64,000 nucleotides of DNA from Arcicella aurantiaca. Lineage in GTDB: Bacteria; Bacteroidota; Bacteroidia; Cytophagales; Spirosomataceae. Shown piece after piece: positions 1-9,800 of the stretch (position 1 is the stretch's first letter; every line of letters starts with the position of its first letter). Location of the stretch: assembly GCF_003148625.1 (NCBI RefSeq), contig NZ_QGGO01000016.1, forward strand, positions 1 to 64,000. The letters run 5' to 3'. The translations under genes were made by a program, and so were the position numbers. The notes under the pieces were generated by a model, which was not told the DNA's origin, did not search any database, and saw nothing but the letters and a program-made list of their open reading frames with translations.

Positions 1-17
1 TGTTTCTTTGACTTAGT

Positions 18-57
18 AAACTTCTGGGGTAGCCGAAAACCAGCAAAAGAGTAGGCA
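18..57 (+). promoter_or_regulatory. Candidate cis-regulatory RNA element, copy 1 (pseudoknot-like)
   Basis: This 40-nt element is almost identical to one at 228-267, with three substitutions. It can form an H-type pseudoknot: CUGG (24-27) pairs with CCAG (40-43), and GCC (32-34) crosses to pair with GGC (54-56). All substitutions fall outside these pairings. It lies 23 nt before the ATG of a 47-codon ORF, a position suited to a leader RNA or riboswitch. I do not recognise it as a named Rfam family, and the ligand, if any, is unknown. The pairing is read by eye. Confidence 0.5.
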
Positions 58-80
58 AAAATCCTAAACTAAACATCACT

Positions 81-224
81 ATGAAAAATCAAGAAATCGA
101 ATTAACAGAAGGTTTATTCACCATCGAGGCTGAAGAGAGATTAGAAACTATCCAAATGGCAACCGACGTAGCAGAAAGCTGCTGTGTTGACGACAATGGT
201 GACATTGGATTTTCACTTCTATAA
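81..224 (+). CDS. 47-aa acidic peptide with a Cys-Cys pair, possible RiPP precursor
   Basis: This small ORF of 47 codons runs from ATG at 81 to TAA at 222-224. The peptide is strongly acidic and starts MKNQEIELTEGLF. A predicted helix-like stretch at about residues 8-31 is followed by adjacent cysteines (34-35) and a Gly/Asp-rich tail ending GFSLL. A charged helical N-terminus with a short Cys-containing C-terminus resembles precursors of ribosomally made, modified peptides, but there is no double-glycine leader site. No maturase is visible in the window; genes to the left are outside it. It sits between two copies of a structured RNA-like element and just upstream of tyrA, so it could instead be a regulatory leader peptide. 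I recognise no family. Confidence 0.5.
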   Translation: MKNQEIELTEGLFTIEAEERLETIQMATDVAESCCVDDNGDIGFSLL

Positions 225-227
225 TTG

Positions 228-267
228 AAACTTCTGGGGGTGCCGAAAACCAGCAAGAGAGTAGGCA
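228..267 (+). promoter_or_regulatory. Candidate cis-regulatory RNA element, copy 2, upstream of tyrA
   Basis: Second copy of the element at 18-57. CUGG (234-237) can pair with CCAG (250-253), and GCC (242-244) crosses to GGC (264-266); here an extra U241-A267 pair extends the second stem. It ends 56 nt before the preferred tyrA start at 324. Having one copy before each of two consecutive genes argues for a regulatory role in RNA rather than chance duplication. It could sense an aromatic amino acid or related metabolite, but that is inferred only from the neighbouring gene. Confidence 0.5.
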
Positions 268-323
268 GTTTTTTGAAATAGTAATTTTTGATTCATACTC
301 GAATCAACATAAATATAAAAATC

Positions 324-1169
324 ATGACGGTAACTATACTTGGACTCGGACTCATTGGAGGCTCTATCGCACTAAGTTTGAAAGAAAACAAATTTGCAGA
401 TTTAGTCATTGGCGTTGACAGCAACATTGACCACATTTTAACGGCTCTCGACCTCAGAATTGTAGATAAAGTCATGCGACTATCTGATGCAATTGCCCAA
501 GCGGACATCATCATTTTAGCGATTCCTGTGGATATGCTTTCAACAATGTTACCTCATGTATTAAATCTGATTTCCGAAAATCAAGTGGTTATTGATGTAG
601 GTTCTACCAAAAAAATAATCATTGATAAAATTAAAAGTCATCCTAAAAGACGTAATTTTATCGCTACTCACCCAATGGCTGGTACAGAATTTTCTGGCCC
701 TAAAGCCGCCATTCCCAATCTCTTCACTAATAAAAATTGTGTACTTTGTGACGTTGATGATTCAAAGCCCGAATTGGTAGAAATCATAGAGAATATGTAC
801 ACCAACGGACTAAAAATGAAGGTGATGTATTTAGAATCTACCTCACATGATGTTCATACGGCTTACATTTCTCATATTTCACATATCTGTTCATTTGCCT
901 TAGCCTCAACCGTTTTAGCGAAAGAAGAAAATGAAAACAACATTTTTAATTTAGCAAGCACAGGTTTTGAATCGACGGTGCGTTTGGCAAAATCTAATCC
1001 AGAAACTTGGATTCCCATTTTCCGACAAAATCAGCAAAATATCATTGAAGTAATGGATGAATATATCAATACGCTTCATTCGTACCGAAATTTAATGCTT
1101 GCAGGAGACTATGAGGTATTAAAAAAGATGCTTTGGCAAGCCAATCAGATAAAATATGTGCTTTCTTAA
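324..1169 (+). CDS. tyrA: Prephenate dehydrogenase
   Basis: NAD(P)-dependent oxidative decarboxylation of prephenate to 4-hydroxyphenylpyruvate, the tyrosine branch of aromatic amino acid synthesis, in the cytoplasm. The protein of 281 aa opens with a Rossmann motif (TILGLGLIGGS). It carries the family-typical THPMAGTEFSGP segment and a His-rich active-site helix (SHDVHTAYISHISH at about residues 175-188). An in-frame ATG at 288 would add 12 residues (MIHTRININIKI) ahead of the first beta strand; ATG 324 is preferred because the nucleotide-binding strand normally begins at the N-terminus. There is no chorismate mutase or ACT domain, so it is a monofunctional form. It is followed by a strong hairpin, and no other aromatic-pathway gene adjoins it in the window. 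Confidence 0.9.
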   Translation: MTVTILGLGLIGGSIALSLKENKFADLVIGVDSNIDHILTALDLRIVDKVMRLSDAIAQADIIILAIPVDMLSTMLPHVLNLISENQVVIDVGSTKKIIIDKIKSHPKRRNFIATHPMAGTEFSGPKAAIPNLFTNKNCVLCDVDDSKPELVEIIENMYTNGLKMKVMYLESTSHDVHTAYISHISHICSFALASTVLAKEENENNIFNLASTGFESTVRLAKSNPETWIPIFRQNQQNIIEVMDEYINTLHSYRNLMLAGDYEVLKKMLWQANQIKYVLS

Positions 1170-1185
1170 TGAAAAATTAAGCATA

Positions 1186-1239
1186 AAAAAACTCCTTTAT
1201 TAGCTCTAAAATTCATTAGTAACCAATAAAGGAGTTTTT
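1186..1239. terminator. Bidirectional terminator between tyrA and susD
   Basis: A 15-bp inverted repeat (AACTCCTTTATT arm near 1190-1201, AATAAAGGAGTT arm near 1225-1236) has A-rich and T-rich flanks, so it works in both directions. It separates the converging tyrA (plus) and susD (minus) genes. Confidence 0.85.
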
Positions 1240-1256
1240 CAAATTAATGAGAAATT

Positions 1257-3200
1257 TTAGTATCCAGGATTTTGCATTGCAGTTTTTTGCTCAGATGATA
1301 ATGGTTGACCACCGCTAAAAATTGCATCAAGGAAAGTCTGTGGAATAGGTCTCAATAAGTGATAATCTTTGATATTGGCTGCTGCACCTACGTTAAATGC
1401 TTTTGCTCTTGCTACCAAAGTTTTTGTTCTACTTAAATCTTCCCAACGGTGAAATTCACCACAAAGTTCTCTTGTTTTTTCATTCAATACTAAACAGAGC
1501 ATTTTATCATAAGTAGAAGTATAACCTAATTTATTGATAACTGCTACGTCTTGTGCTGGTAAGTTTGAAATACTTGAGATAGTAAGGTCAGTTGCTGTTG
1601 TAGTAGCAGGAATGTTGTTTGACTCGTAGTATGAGTTTTCAGTCATATAAGAGTTAATACTAACATTTTGTCCAGAAGTAGAAACCACGAAAGCCGCTGC
1701 ACCGTCAGCATAAGATGCTCTGTCTTCACCAGATTTAAAAGAAGCTCTATTTCTTAGAGCATTAATATATGGTAAAGCAGCATCATAAGAACCTTGACCA
1801 AGGTTAGCCAAACGAACTTTAGCTTCAGCAGCCATCAAATATGTTTCAGCTGAACGTGCCAAAACTTCATCTCTATATCCTTTCACTTCGTTAACACCCA
1901 CACGAGAACCGTCAAAGTGTTTGCTTAATGATGGGAATCTAACACCCCCTGCTAATCCTTTTCCATCAAGAGCATTGGCTACATAAACTGAAGGGATTGT
2001 TTTTCCCGTTTTAGCATAAACAATTGCATCAACATTGACCGTATTTGCAAAGCGAGTATCGGTTGGACTGTTGATTACGTACATAATTCCTAAGTCACCA
2101 TTTACATATTTACCACTTCCTTTGTTACATCTTGATTTTGTTCTAAAACTTTTCCAGAATCTTGAGTCATTTACTTGGTCAAAAACTGAATAAGTAAAAT
2201 AAGTAGGAGCTAAACGGCTAAATGGTCTCATTCCTGTTAAATCACGTTGCATATACGGAAGGTCATCATAACGACCTGTAAAATACAAATGTTGATTATT
2301 ATTGGTAGTTGCCAATGTATTATCAGAGAATTGAGCAGATAAAATCAATTCAGGGAGAGCTTCACTTGCTGCGTTAGGTTTTTCCCATGCCCAAAGGTTT
2401 CCATAATTTGTAGCCAATGGGTGTCTTGAAATTACTTCGTCTGAAAGGCTAACTACTTTTGCTAAGTCGGCAGCTTTAGTAGAAGTATTCCAAGAATCAT
2501 TAATTTCACTTGCTCTTGAAAGTAATGCTTTTGCAAGAAAATGTGCAGCAGCATCTTTACTGATTTTTTGAGGTAATGGCCCTGTATTATCCAATAATTC
2601 GTAAGCTTTCGTGAAATCACTAATCACAAGGTTATAAACTTCTTGTGCAGTAGAACGTGTAAATTCAAGTTCTACTGTGGTACTTACAGTTGTTTTGATA
2701 GGTACACCTCCGTATTGACGAACTAATCTAAGATAGTTGAATGCTCTCAAGAAATATCCTTCTCCTAATGCGGTTTTTTTGATAGCATTGTTAGTAGAAT
2801 TAATCTCAGTGGCTGATTTGATAACTTGATTAGCCATTCCGATTCCCACATAATACATATCCCAAGCTCTTTCAGCCGCAATCGTATTTGAAGTTACCGA
2901 CGTTACGATAGATTTTAAACCTCCATCATAGTTATTCCATGGACTGTTTGAACCATCACCACCTACATGAAATTCATCTGTTCCGTAGTTAGTTGTGGCA
3001 AATTGAACTTCACCACTAAATGGAACTGCAAATACTTGGTTATATGCACCTACTAATGCTGCTTGAATACCAGCTTCTGAATCGTAATAACTATTTCCTC
3101 GTTGAGTGGTAAGCTCTTCTTTCAGGAAATCATTTTGGCAAGCTACTGTTGCGAAAAGAGCAAAAGTACAAATGCCTATTTTTATATATTTTGTATTCAT
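1257..3200 (-). CDS. SusD/RagB family glycan-binding lipoprotein
   Basis: Outer-membrane lipoprotein that caps the partner SusC channel and binds oligosaccharides at the cell surface. It is 647 aa, a little longer than the usual 500-600. The signal peptide ends in a lipobox with Cys21 (FATVAC). The N-terminal FLKEELTTQRG motif, tetratricopeptide-like helices (YFLRAFNYLRLVRQYGG) and a C-terminal ELCGEFHRWEDLSRTKTL segment are all typical of RagB/SusD. It lies 27 nt downstream of the SusC gene on the same strand, which makes a standard pair. The substrate is inferred as a pectin fragment from the adjacent pectate lyase gene. Confidence 0.93.
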   Translation of the reverse strand: MNTKYIKIGICTFALFATVACQNDFLKEELTTQRGNSYYDSEAGIQAALVGAYNQVFAVPFSGEVQFATTNYGTDEFHVGGDGSNSPWNNYDGGLKSIVTSVTSNTIAAERAWDMYYVGIGMANQVIKSATEINSTNNAIKKTALGEGYFLRAFNYLRLVRQYGGVPIKTTVSTTVELEFTRSTAQEVYNLVISDFTKAYELLDNTGPLPQKISKDAAAHFLAKALLSRASEINDSWNTSTKAADLAKVVSLSDEVISRHPLATNYGNLWAWEKPNAASEALPELILSAQFSDNTLATTNNNQHLYFTGRYDDLPYMQRDLTGMRPFSRLAPTYFTYSVFDQVNDSRFWKSFRTKSRCNKGSGKYVNGDLGIMYVINSPTDTRFANTVNVDAIVYAKTGKTIPSVYVANALDGKGLAGGVRFPSLSKHFDGSRVGVNEVKGYRDEVLARSAETYLMAAEAKVRLANLGQGSYDAALPYINALRNRASFKSGEDRASYADGAAAFVVSTSGQNVSINSYMTENSYYESNNIPATTTATDLTISSISNLPAQDVAVINKLGYTSTYDKMLCLVLNEKTRELCGEFHRWEDLSRTKTLVARAKAFNVGAAANIKDYHLLRPIPQTFLDAIFSGGQPLSSEQKTAMQNPGY

Positions 3201-3227
3201 TTTATTCCTTTTTAATTAAAGTTGTGA

Positions 3228-6200
3228 CTAAAAATCAACATTTATACCAAATGTATAACCTCTGTTCCATGCAGACGACTGTAAATCCATGTCAATCCAT
3301 TTAATGTTATTGTATAACATTCCTAAGTTCTGAGCTTGGAAGAAGATTCTTGAGTTGCTCAATCCTAAGCTTTTGTTCAAACTTTCAGGTAATTTATAAC
3401 CTAATGAAATGTTACGAACTTTAATGAATGAACCATCTTTATAACCTAAGGTTGGTGAATATACATCTCCAGCTCCTTCAGAATAGAATGGACGTTGATA
3501 ATCAGAGTTTGTATTATTAGGAGTATAATAACTAACTACACGTTGAGTTGAGCGTCCAGAAAGAGCTTCACCACCAGTGTTGTATAGATAACCTAAACGT
3601 CCGTATAGCATCACTGACAATGAAATACCTTTGTATTCAAAGTTGTTAGTTAAACCAACAATAAATCTTGGAATTGTACTTCCTAATACTTTACGGTCAT
3701 TGTTAGGGTCAATTTTGTAGTCACCATTTTGGTCAACAGGTCTAACAGAACCCACAGTAAACGTACTTCCATTTGCGTTGAATTTTGCCATTTCAGCAGC
3801 ATCAGCATCTTTCCATAATCCATTTGACTGATAGTCATAGATTACACCTTGACTTTGACCAATGAACCATTTGTTATTGATATCATCAACTTTACCTTTT
3901 GATAAAGTTACGATTTCATTGTCTTGCCATGAACCGTTAAATGTGGTACTCCATTCAAAACCTCTTTTATTCAAGTTTACGCTTGTTAAGGTTAAATCAA
4001 CACCACGGCTTGCAGTTTCTCCAACGTTTGAATAAGTATTAGCAAATCCAGTTGTTGATGGAATAGACATTAACATCAATAAGTCACTTGTATGTGAGGT
4101 ATAATAGTCTAAGCTACCCATGATATTTCTTTTAAATAAAGAGAAATCCACACCGTAGTTAAATTGAGTTGTTTTTTCCCAAGTTAAATTTTGGTTTGCC
4201 AAAACAGTGTTATTGGCAACACCTGAAGAAAGACTACCACCAGCTGCATAATAAATAGGAGGTAAACCACCTTGCGTTGCATAAGGGTCGATAGCGGCGT
4301 TTCCTGTAACACCTACACCAGCTCTTAATTTCAAGGCATCAATCCAAGTTTGTTCTGCCAAGAATTTTTCGTTGTTTAATCTCCAACCTAATGCTGTACT
4401 TGGGAAGAATGCCCACTTATTACCTTCTGCTAATTGTGATGCACCATCAAAACGACCAGAAACTGTTAATAAGAAACGATTATCGTAGTCATAGTTGATA
4501 CGTCCCATATAAGAACGAAGTTGTTTTTCGGTCAATGTAGAAGCCCATCCACCTTGTGCCAAGGTAATATTTAAAGCATTCCATTTTTGACTTGAGAACG
4601 GAACATTGTCTGCTGCCATTCTGTTACTTTCAAAGCCGTACTCTGTTTGTGTCTGTAAAGCTGTAATCCCGATTTGATGCTTATTATTAATTGTCTTATT
4701 ATAAGTAAGCATATTATCCAAAGTATAAGAAACAAATTGGTCTTTCGACAAAGAAGCATAGCTTGTACCTGTTCTTGTAACAGAGTTTCCATCTAAGAAT
4801 ATACCATTTCTATTGAATGAAACGTCTGGGCCAAAGTTTACACGGAATTTTAAACCATCTAAAGCTTTTGAGAATGCTCCAAAGTTTAATTCTGAATAAA
4901 AACTACCGAAAAGTCTCAAGTTGACACGTTGGTCTTGTGAATATTTTTCTTCATCAACAATTGTATATACCAATGGGTCATTACCTGGTTGTAAAATTCT
5001 AACACCATTTGCATCGTAAGGAACGGCATAGCTAAAAAGTCTTCTTGAAGATTCATAAAGACTTGATGCAATATTGCTACCTACAAGTGCTGATTGTCCA
5101 AATTCATTTACAGAATAAGATGTATTAAGAACTCCACCCATTGAGAACCAACTTAATGGTTTCACATCAACACTTAATTTACCTGTATAACGCTTGTATC
5201 CTTGTGCTTTTACAGTCCCTTGGTTATCAAGAAAACCAAATGAAGCATAAGCTTTCATTTTTTCAGTACCACCACTTACACTAATTGTGTGTTGTCCTGT
5301 CAAAGATGGTCTTGTTACCATACCAATCCAGTCAGTAGTTTCTACTTTAGAACCGTCCCAAGTACCACTTGCCCAACCTTTCATAATATTTGCCCAAGCA
5401 GATGGGTCAGAATCTCCTTTGAAGATTAACTTGTCATTTGCTTGTGTAGGTTGGTCTCCACGTGGATATGCCAAAGTTGGCGTTGATTTGTAGAAGTATG
5501 ACCATCTTCTATAATCAATATACTCTGAGGCATTCATTAACTGAGCACTGTTATTGATGTTTTCACTTGTAAATGTTGAGTTCAAACTCAAAGTATATTT
5601 CCCGTTTTTCCCTTTTTTAGTTGTGATAATAACAACTCCATTGGCACCACGAGAACCATAAATGGCTGTTGCAGAAGCATCTTTCAATACGTCAACAGAT
5701 TCAATGTCATTTGGGTTAAGGTTATCAATACCACCAGTTTGTACACCATCACTTCTTGTTGCAACATTTTTGAATTGTCCGTTTTCAACCACCCCAGTAG
5801 TAAGAGGAATACCATCTACTACATATAATGGTTCGTTTGAAGCAGATAATGAACGAACCCCTCTAATGGTAATTTTACCCACTTGACCAGGTCTTTCATT
5901 GGAAGTAATATCAACCCCTGCTGCTCTACCTTGCATACCTTGTAAAGCGTTGGCTACTGGTCTTTGATTTAATTCTGCCGACCCTACACTAACCATCGCA
6001 CCTGTTACGTCAGACTTTTTACGTTCTCCGTAACCAACAACTACAACTTCCTCTAATGATTTTATATCATTTGCTAAAACAACATTAATAACTGAACGTG
6101 AACCAACGGTTACTTCTTGTGTTTCAAAACCTGTTGAAGAAATCACTAATACACTATTCCCGTCTGGTACATCAAGTTTGAATGAACCATCTCCTCCTGT

Positions 6201-6434
6201 GATAGTACCTCTGGCTGTCCCTTTAATCTTGATGGTTACTCCAGGAAGTGCTTCTCCATCACTACTTGTTATTTTTCCTGTAACTGGTAAAGCAATCCCC
6301 GACTTGTTTGACATTCCTTCCGAACTCACCAAGCTAATACCTTTTGAAGGTAGCGGATTCCCTTTACCCTGAACTTGAGTATAACCACCAGCGAAAGCCA
6401 TCAGCACACTCACACTTAGTAATTTTTTAAGCAT
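3228..6434 (-). CDS. SusC/RagA family TonB-linked outer membrane protein
   Basis: TonB-dependent importer that takes oligosaccharides through the outer membrane. It is 1068 aa. An N-terminal signal peptide is followed by a carboxypeptidase-regulatory-like domain at about residues 50-130 (GKITSSDGEALPGVTIKIKG). Next come the TonB-box-like segment EEVVVVGYGERKKSDVTGA, a plug domain containing YVVDGIP and ATAIYGSRGANGV, and a large beta barrel ending in Phe (INVDF). There is no STN domain, unlike the receptor at 15094, so this one is not expected to signal to an anti-sigma factor itself. It is paired with the SusD directly downstream. Confidence 0.94.
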   Translation of the reverse strand: MLKKLLSVSVLMAFAGGYTQVQGKGNPLPSKGISLVSSEGMSNKSGIALPVTGKITSSDGEALPGVTIKIKGTARGTITGGDGSFKLDVPDGNSVLVISSTGFETQEVTVGSRSVINVVLANDIKSLEEVVVVGYGERKKSDVTGAMVSVGSAELNQRPVANALQGMQGRAAGVDITSNERPGQVGKITIRGVRSLSASNEPLYVVDGIPLTTGVVENGQFKNVATRSDGVQTGGIDNLNPNDIESVDVLKDASATAIYGSRGANGVVIITTKKGKNGKYTLSLNSTFTSENINNSAQLMNASEYIDYRRWSYFYKSTPTLAYPRGDQPTQANDKLIFKGDSDPSAWANIMKGWASGTWDGSKVETTDWIGMVTRPSLTGQHTISVSGGTEKMKAYASFGFLDNQGTVKAQGYKRYTGKLSVDVKPLSWFSMGGVLNTSYSVNEFGQSALVGSNIASSLYESSRRLFSYAVPYDANGVRILQPGNDPLVYTIVDEEKYSQDQRVNLRLFGSFYSELNFGAFSKALDGLKFRVNFGPDVSFNRNGIFLDGNSVTRTGTSYASLSKDQFVSYTLDNMLTYNKTINNKHQIGITALQTQTEYGFESNRMAADNVPFSSQKWNALNITLAQGGWASTLTEKQLRSYMGRINYDYDNRFLLTVSGRFDGASQLAEGNKWAFFPSTALGWRLNNEKFLAEQTWIDALKLRAGVGVTGNAAIDPYATQGGLPPIYYAAGGSLSSGVANNTVLANQNLTWEKTTQFNYGVDFSLFKRNIMGSLDYYTSHTSDLLMLMSIPSTTGFANTYSNVGETASRGVDLTLTSVNLNKRGFEWSTTFNGSWQDNEIVTLSKGKVDDINNKWFIGQSQGVIYDYQSNGLWKDADAAEMAKFNANGSTFTVGSVRPVDQNGDYKIDPNNDRKVLGSTIPRFIVGLTNNFEYKGISLSVMLYGRLGYLYNTGGEALSGRSTQRVVSYYTPNNTNSDYQRPFYSEGAGDVYSPTLGYKDGSFIKVRNISLGYKLPESLNKSLGLSNSRIFFQAQNLGMLYNNIKWIDMDLQSSAWNRGYTFGINVDF

Positions 6435-6770
6435 TGAAATTGGGTTTTTAAAATTGAAAAAATTGAAAGTTGACTCAAATACATGATTTATTTAATATTT
6501 TTTTGTCTTTTAATGTAAAAGTATTGTGGCTAAAATACCAAACCTTCATGGGGCGTCCTGTAATATAAGTCATATCCTGTAATAGAGGGAAACACAAAAA
6601 TCTACTCATTTTACTTGAAAAAATTATAAAAAAAATGATTTTTACTTCAAATTATACAAATAGTGGAGATATTTTTTTGAATAATTTAATGTCAGCGAAA
6701 CGAACTTTCTGTCCCTTTTTACCCGATTTTTACTAAATTTTACTGATTTTGACAGTTAAATTTGAGTCGA
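6435..6770. other. Intergenic region upstream of susC
   Basis: AT-rich sequence between the susC start and a palindromic repeat. It must hold the susC promoter, but I cannot place a convincing Bacteroidota -33/-7 pair. No ORF of note was seen. Confidence 0.5.
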
Positions 6771-6830
6771 AAAAACCTCACCCCCAACGGAGAGAGGGTG
6801 AGGTTTTGCGACATTAAGTACATACTTCCG
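6771..6830. repeat. CCTCACCC palindromic repeat, short copy
   Basis: Inverted repeat with arms AACCTCACCC (about 6774-6783) and GGGTGAGGTT (6796-6805), followed by a 23-nt tail (6808-6830). The tail matches that of the longer element at 38101-38231 with two mismatches. It lies 34 nt beyond the 3' end of the pectate lyase gene, so the hairpin may also act as its terminator. Confidence 0.7.
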
Positions 6831-6864
6831 TTAATTTATTAGATATTTTTTACAAGGTTGATTT

Positions 6865-9800
6865 TTAGAGCTTTATGAATTTAAAAGCCTTGTTCCCATT
6901 TTCACTTTGGTATTGCAATAGGTAAACGCCTTCTGCCAAATTACTAACATTTATGCTTGTAGATGTGCTACCGTGTTGAATCATAAATGTGTTAATTTTT
7001 GTGCCTCCTAAAGAATAAATAGACAAACTGTCATGTATTAAACCATTAGGGTGACTGACTTTTAATATATTTTGAACAGGGTTTGGGTTTACCGTAATGG
7101 TCGTTTCAAGGGATTCATTTTCGGTTGATAATGGTAACGTTACCAAACTTTTTACAGGAATATTTTGAGCAACAGCTCCTTGTGTTGTGTGTACAATTTC
7201 TCCTGAATAAGTACCCGATTTTAAGGTTTGAATTGGGCGAATAGAAACGGTTGTTTGGGCTAATTTCCCAAGCGTTGAAGTTAGTTTTAAGATTGATGCC
7301 CATGTTTTTGCATCACTACTAATTTCAAAATTTGTGGGTGCCGTAATGGTAATATCACTTGTTAAATTCTCCGCCGAAATCGTATAGTTTTGAACTGCAA
7401 CTGCTTGTCCTTCTGTCATCAGAAAGTCATTCAATGCCGAAGTAATTGTTACAACTGGCGGTTTCACCGTTAAATCTTTGCTTGAACCTTTCAATTGTAA
7501 ATCTTTAATTTTGGCATAACGTCCAGTACTTCCACTTCCTGTACTGTAATATAAACGAACTGTTAGCGAGTCGCCCGAAGCTAAGTTGATACCTTCATTT
7601 CCCTTTAAAGCCATTTTATACAAAGTTGTGGTACTGGCAGGGTCAGATGCAAGAATTAATGGCGTTGCAAATGCTCCATTAGCAGCACTAAGCATTGGCG
7701 TACCGTCTGGTAATATTCCGCCAGAAACATCTGTTGAATCGGCTTTGAAAGCACTTTTAGAATATACAACGGCTAATTTTCCTGTTGCTGCTTGATATAA
7801 AGAGCTTTTCAGAATAAGAGAATCCACCTTTACTGAAAAATTTGCTTGGGCTTTTATGACAAATTGTTCATAAATTCCACGATGCAAATTGTTGGCATTT
7901 CCACCGCCCGCAGTAGTCCAAAGTCCACCACCGTCTGCTGATGGGGCAATACATTGTCCGTGCAAAATAGAATATGGAGCTATCACAGAGCCATTCGATA
8001 GGGTTAATCTTTTCAATGTAGGTGTTTGTGGAATAACTCCTTTAGCTCTTAGGGCTAAACTATCAGCATTATTTACATTCATCGACCAAAATGCCAAAGT
8101 TTGTGTTACGGGCAAAGGGTCTTTTTGAGTAATGCCATTGATGTTAATATTTTGTGTGGTAGCCCCTGTACTTGTGTGTGTGATTATACCTGTATAAGTG
8201 CCTGCAACATTAGCATTCAGACGTACTTGTACATTCGTTGGCCCAAACGAACCATTTGTAATTGAAAGCACTATTTGTCTTTGGTCGTTGTTCCAAGTTT
8301 TGCCACCATCTACTGAAATTTCAAAATTAGTGGGAACTTTTATGGTTAAATTTTCTGCCAAGTTTACACCCGCAAGCGAATACACTTGTGGAATTGATGG
8401 AGTTCCCATGCCTTGTAAAAAATCTTTTGGCGAACCAGAAACCGTTATCGTTGGAATACTTGAAACCGATATTGTGTCAGAAAAATACGTTTTCAGACCT
8501 GATTTAGATACTTTTAGAATGTAATAAAACTGTTTATTGGCAGCAGGAGCATCGTCGGAAGTATTAAAATTAATGAGCGTATCAGTCGTTGCGGTAATTG
8601 TTTTTACGGCTGAAAACGTCGCTTTATTATCGGTACTTCTCAAAAGTTCATACTTTAAATCTTTCATAGCCCATACAACATTCCAATTAAAAGTTGTTGG
8701 AATTGACAAATCAGCTCCTTTTTTAACTTTAAGATTTACCACTGCTATTTCTGGGGTAGTCGTTTTGCACAAATCCGTTACCGATGTACATGGTTCCCAA
8801 TTATTAAAAACTATGGAATTGCTTAAATACGGATTGGCTTCTGCGTCTGAAAGTTGTTTTGACCATGCAACCCGACTACTAATATTGGCAGATATTCCAT
8901 TATACTTTTTGGGTTTATATTCGGCATACGTAATTAAGGAAGTATTCGTGCCTGAATCCCAAGTTGACCAACCTTCTGACTTGATAATTTTATCACCATA
9001 TACACTATTTAAGAAAACAACTTTATTGTTTTTCTTGGCAGCGTCGGCAGTAGAAGCATCATTTTGCCACGGACGACCTAACACATACGCTGTTACGCCT
9101 GTGTTGGAAGGTAAAGTACAATTTCTAAAAACATAACCATACGCTTGTCCGCTTGGAGTATTGGCAGCCGTAATATAACTGCCTGATAATTTATCAACAC
9201 GGTCTTTGGCATAAATCACGCAAGAGTCAAAAACAGCGGTTGAACTTCCAAAAATAAAATCTACCACACCGTCAATATAGGTGTTTTTGATGTACTGACG
9301 TTTGCCGTCTCCGTTGGCTAAAAAAGTATCTTGTCCACCCAATAAAATACAAGATTTTACGATGTCTCTATCAGCTTCCAACGAAAGGGCTACTGCTTGC
9401 GGAGAATCACCCGTTGAGTTTTCAATCGTCAAATTCATTAATAAACAATCAGCCGCTTTAACCGCTAAAGTAGTTGAGGTACTTGTGCCAATGGTAACGC
9501 CACTTACTATTTTGCCAGAATAATCATTCCAAGAAATAATGGTTTTTGCGGCACTTTCACCAATTAAATGAATAAATGGTTTGTTAGAGGCAATGGTTAC
9601 TTTTTCAAGATATTTTCCATTTTTGATAAATATTCTAAAAGCTTTTGTACCGTTTATTACTACCGAATTTATAGCGTCTTGTACTGTTTTAAAACTACCT
9701 GTTCCGTCTTTGGCAACTACGGCATCATAGCCCATTAAATCAATTATGGGGTTATTGCTACCCGAACCGCCGACAATAGTACCTGTTCCAGTATCTCCCG

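Noticed and set aside
8537-9136. 199-codon plus-strand open frame inside the pectate lyase-methylesterase gene
   Set aside because: It lies fully antisense to a well-supported gene with catalytic motifs. Its own product has no recognisable domain; it is a coding shadow.
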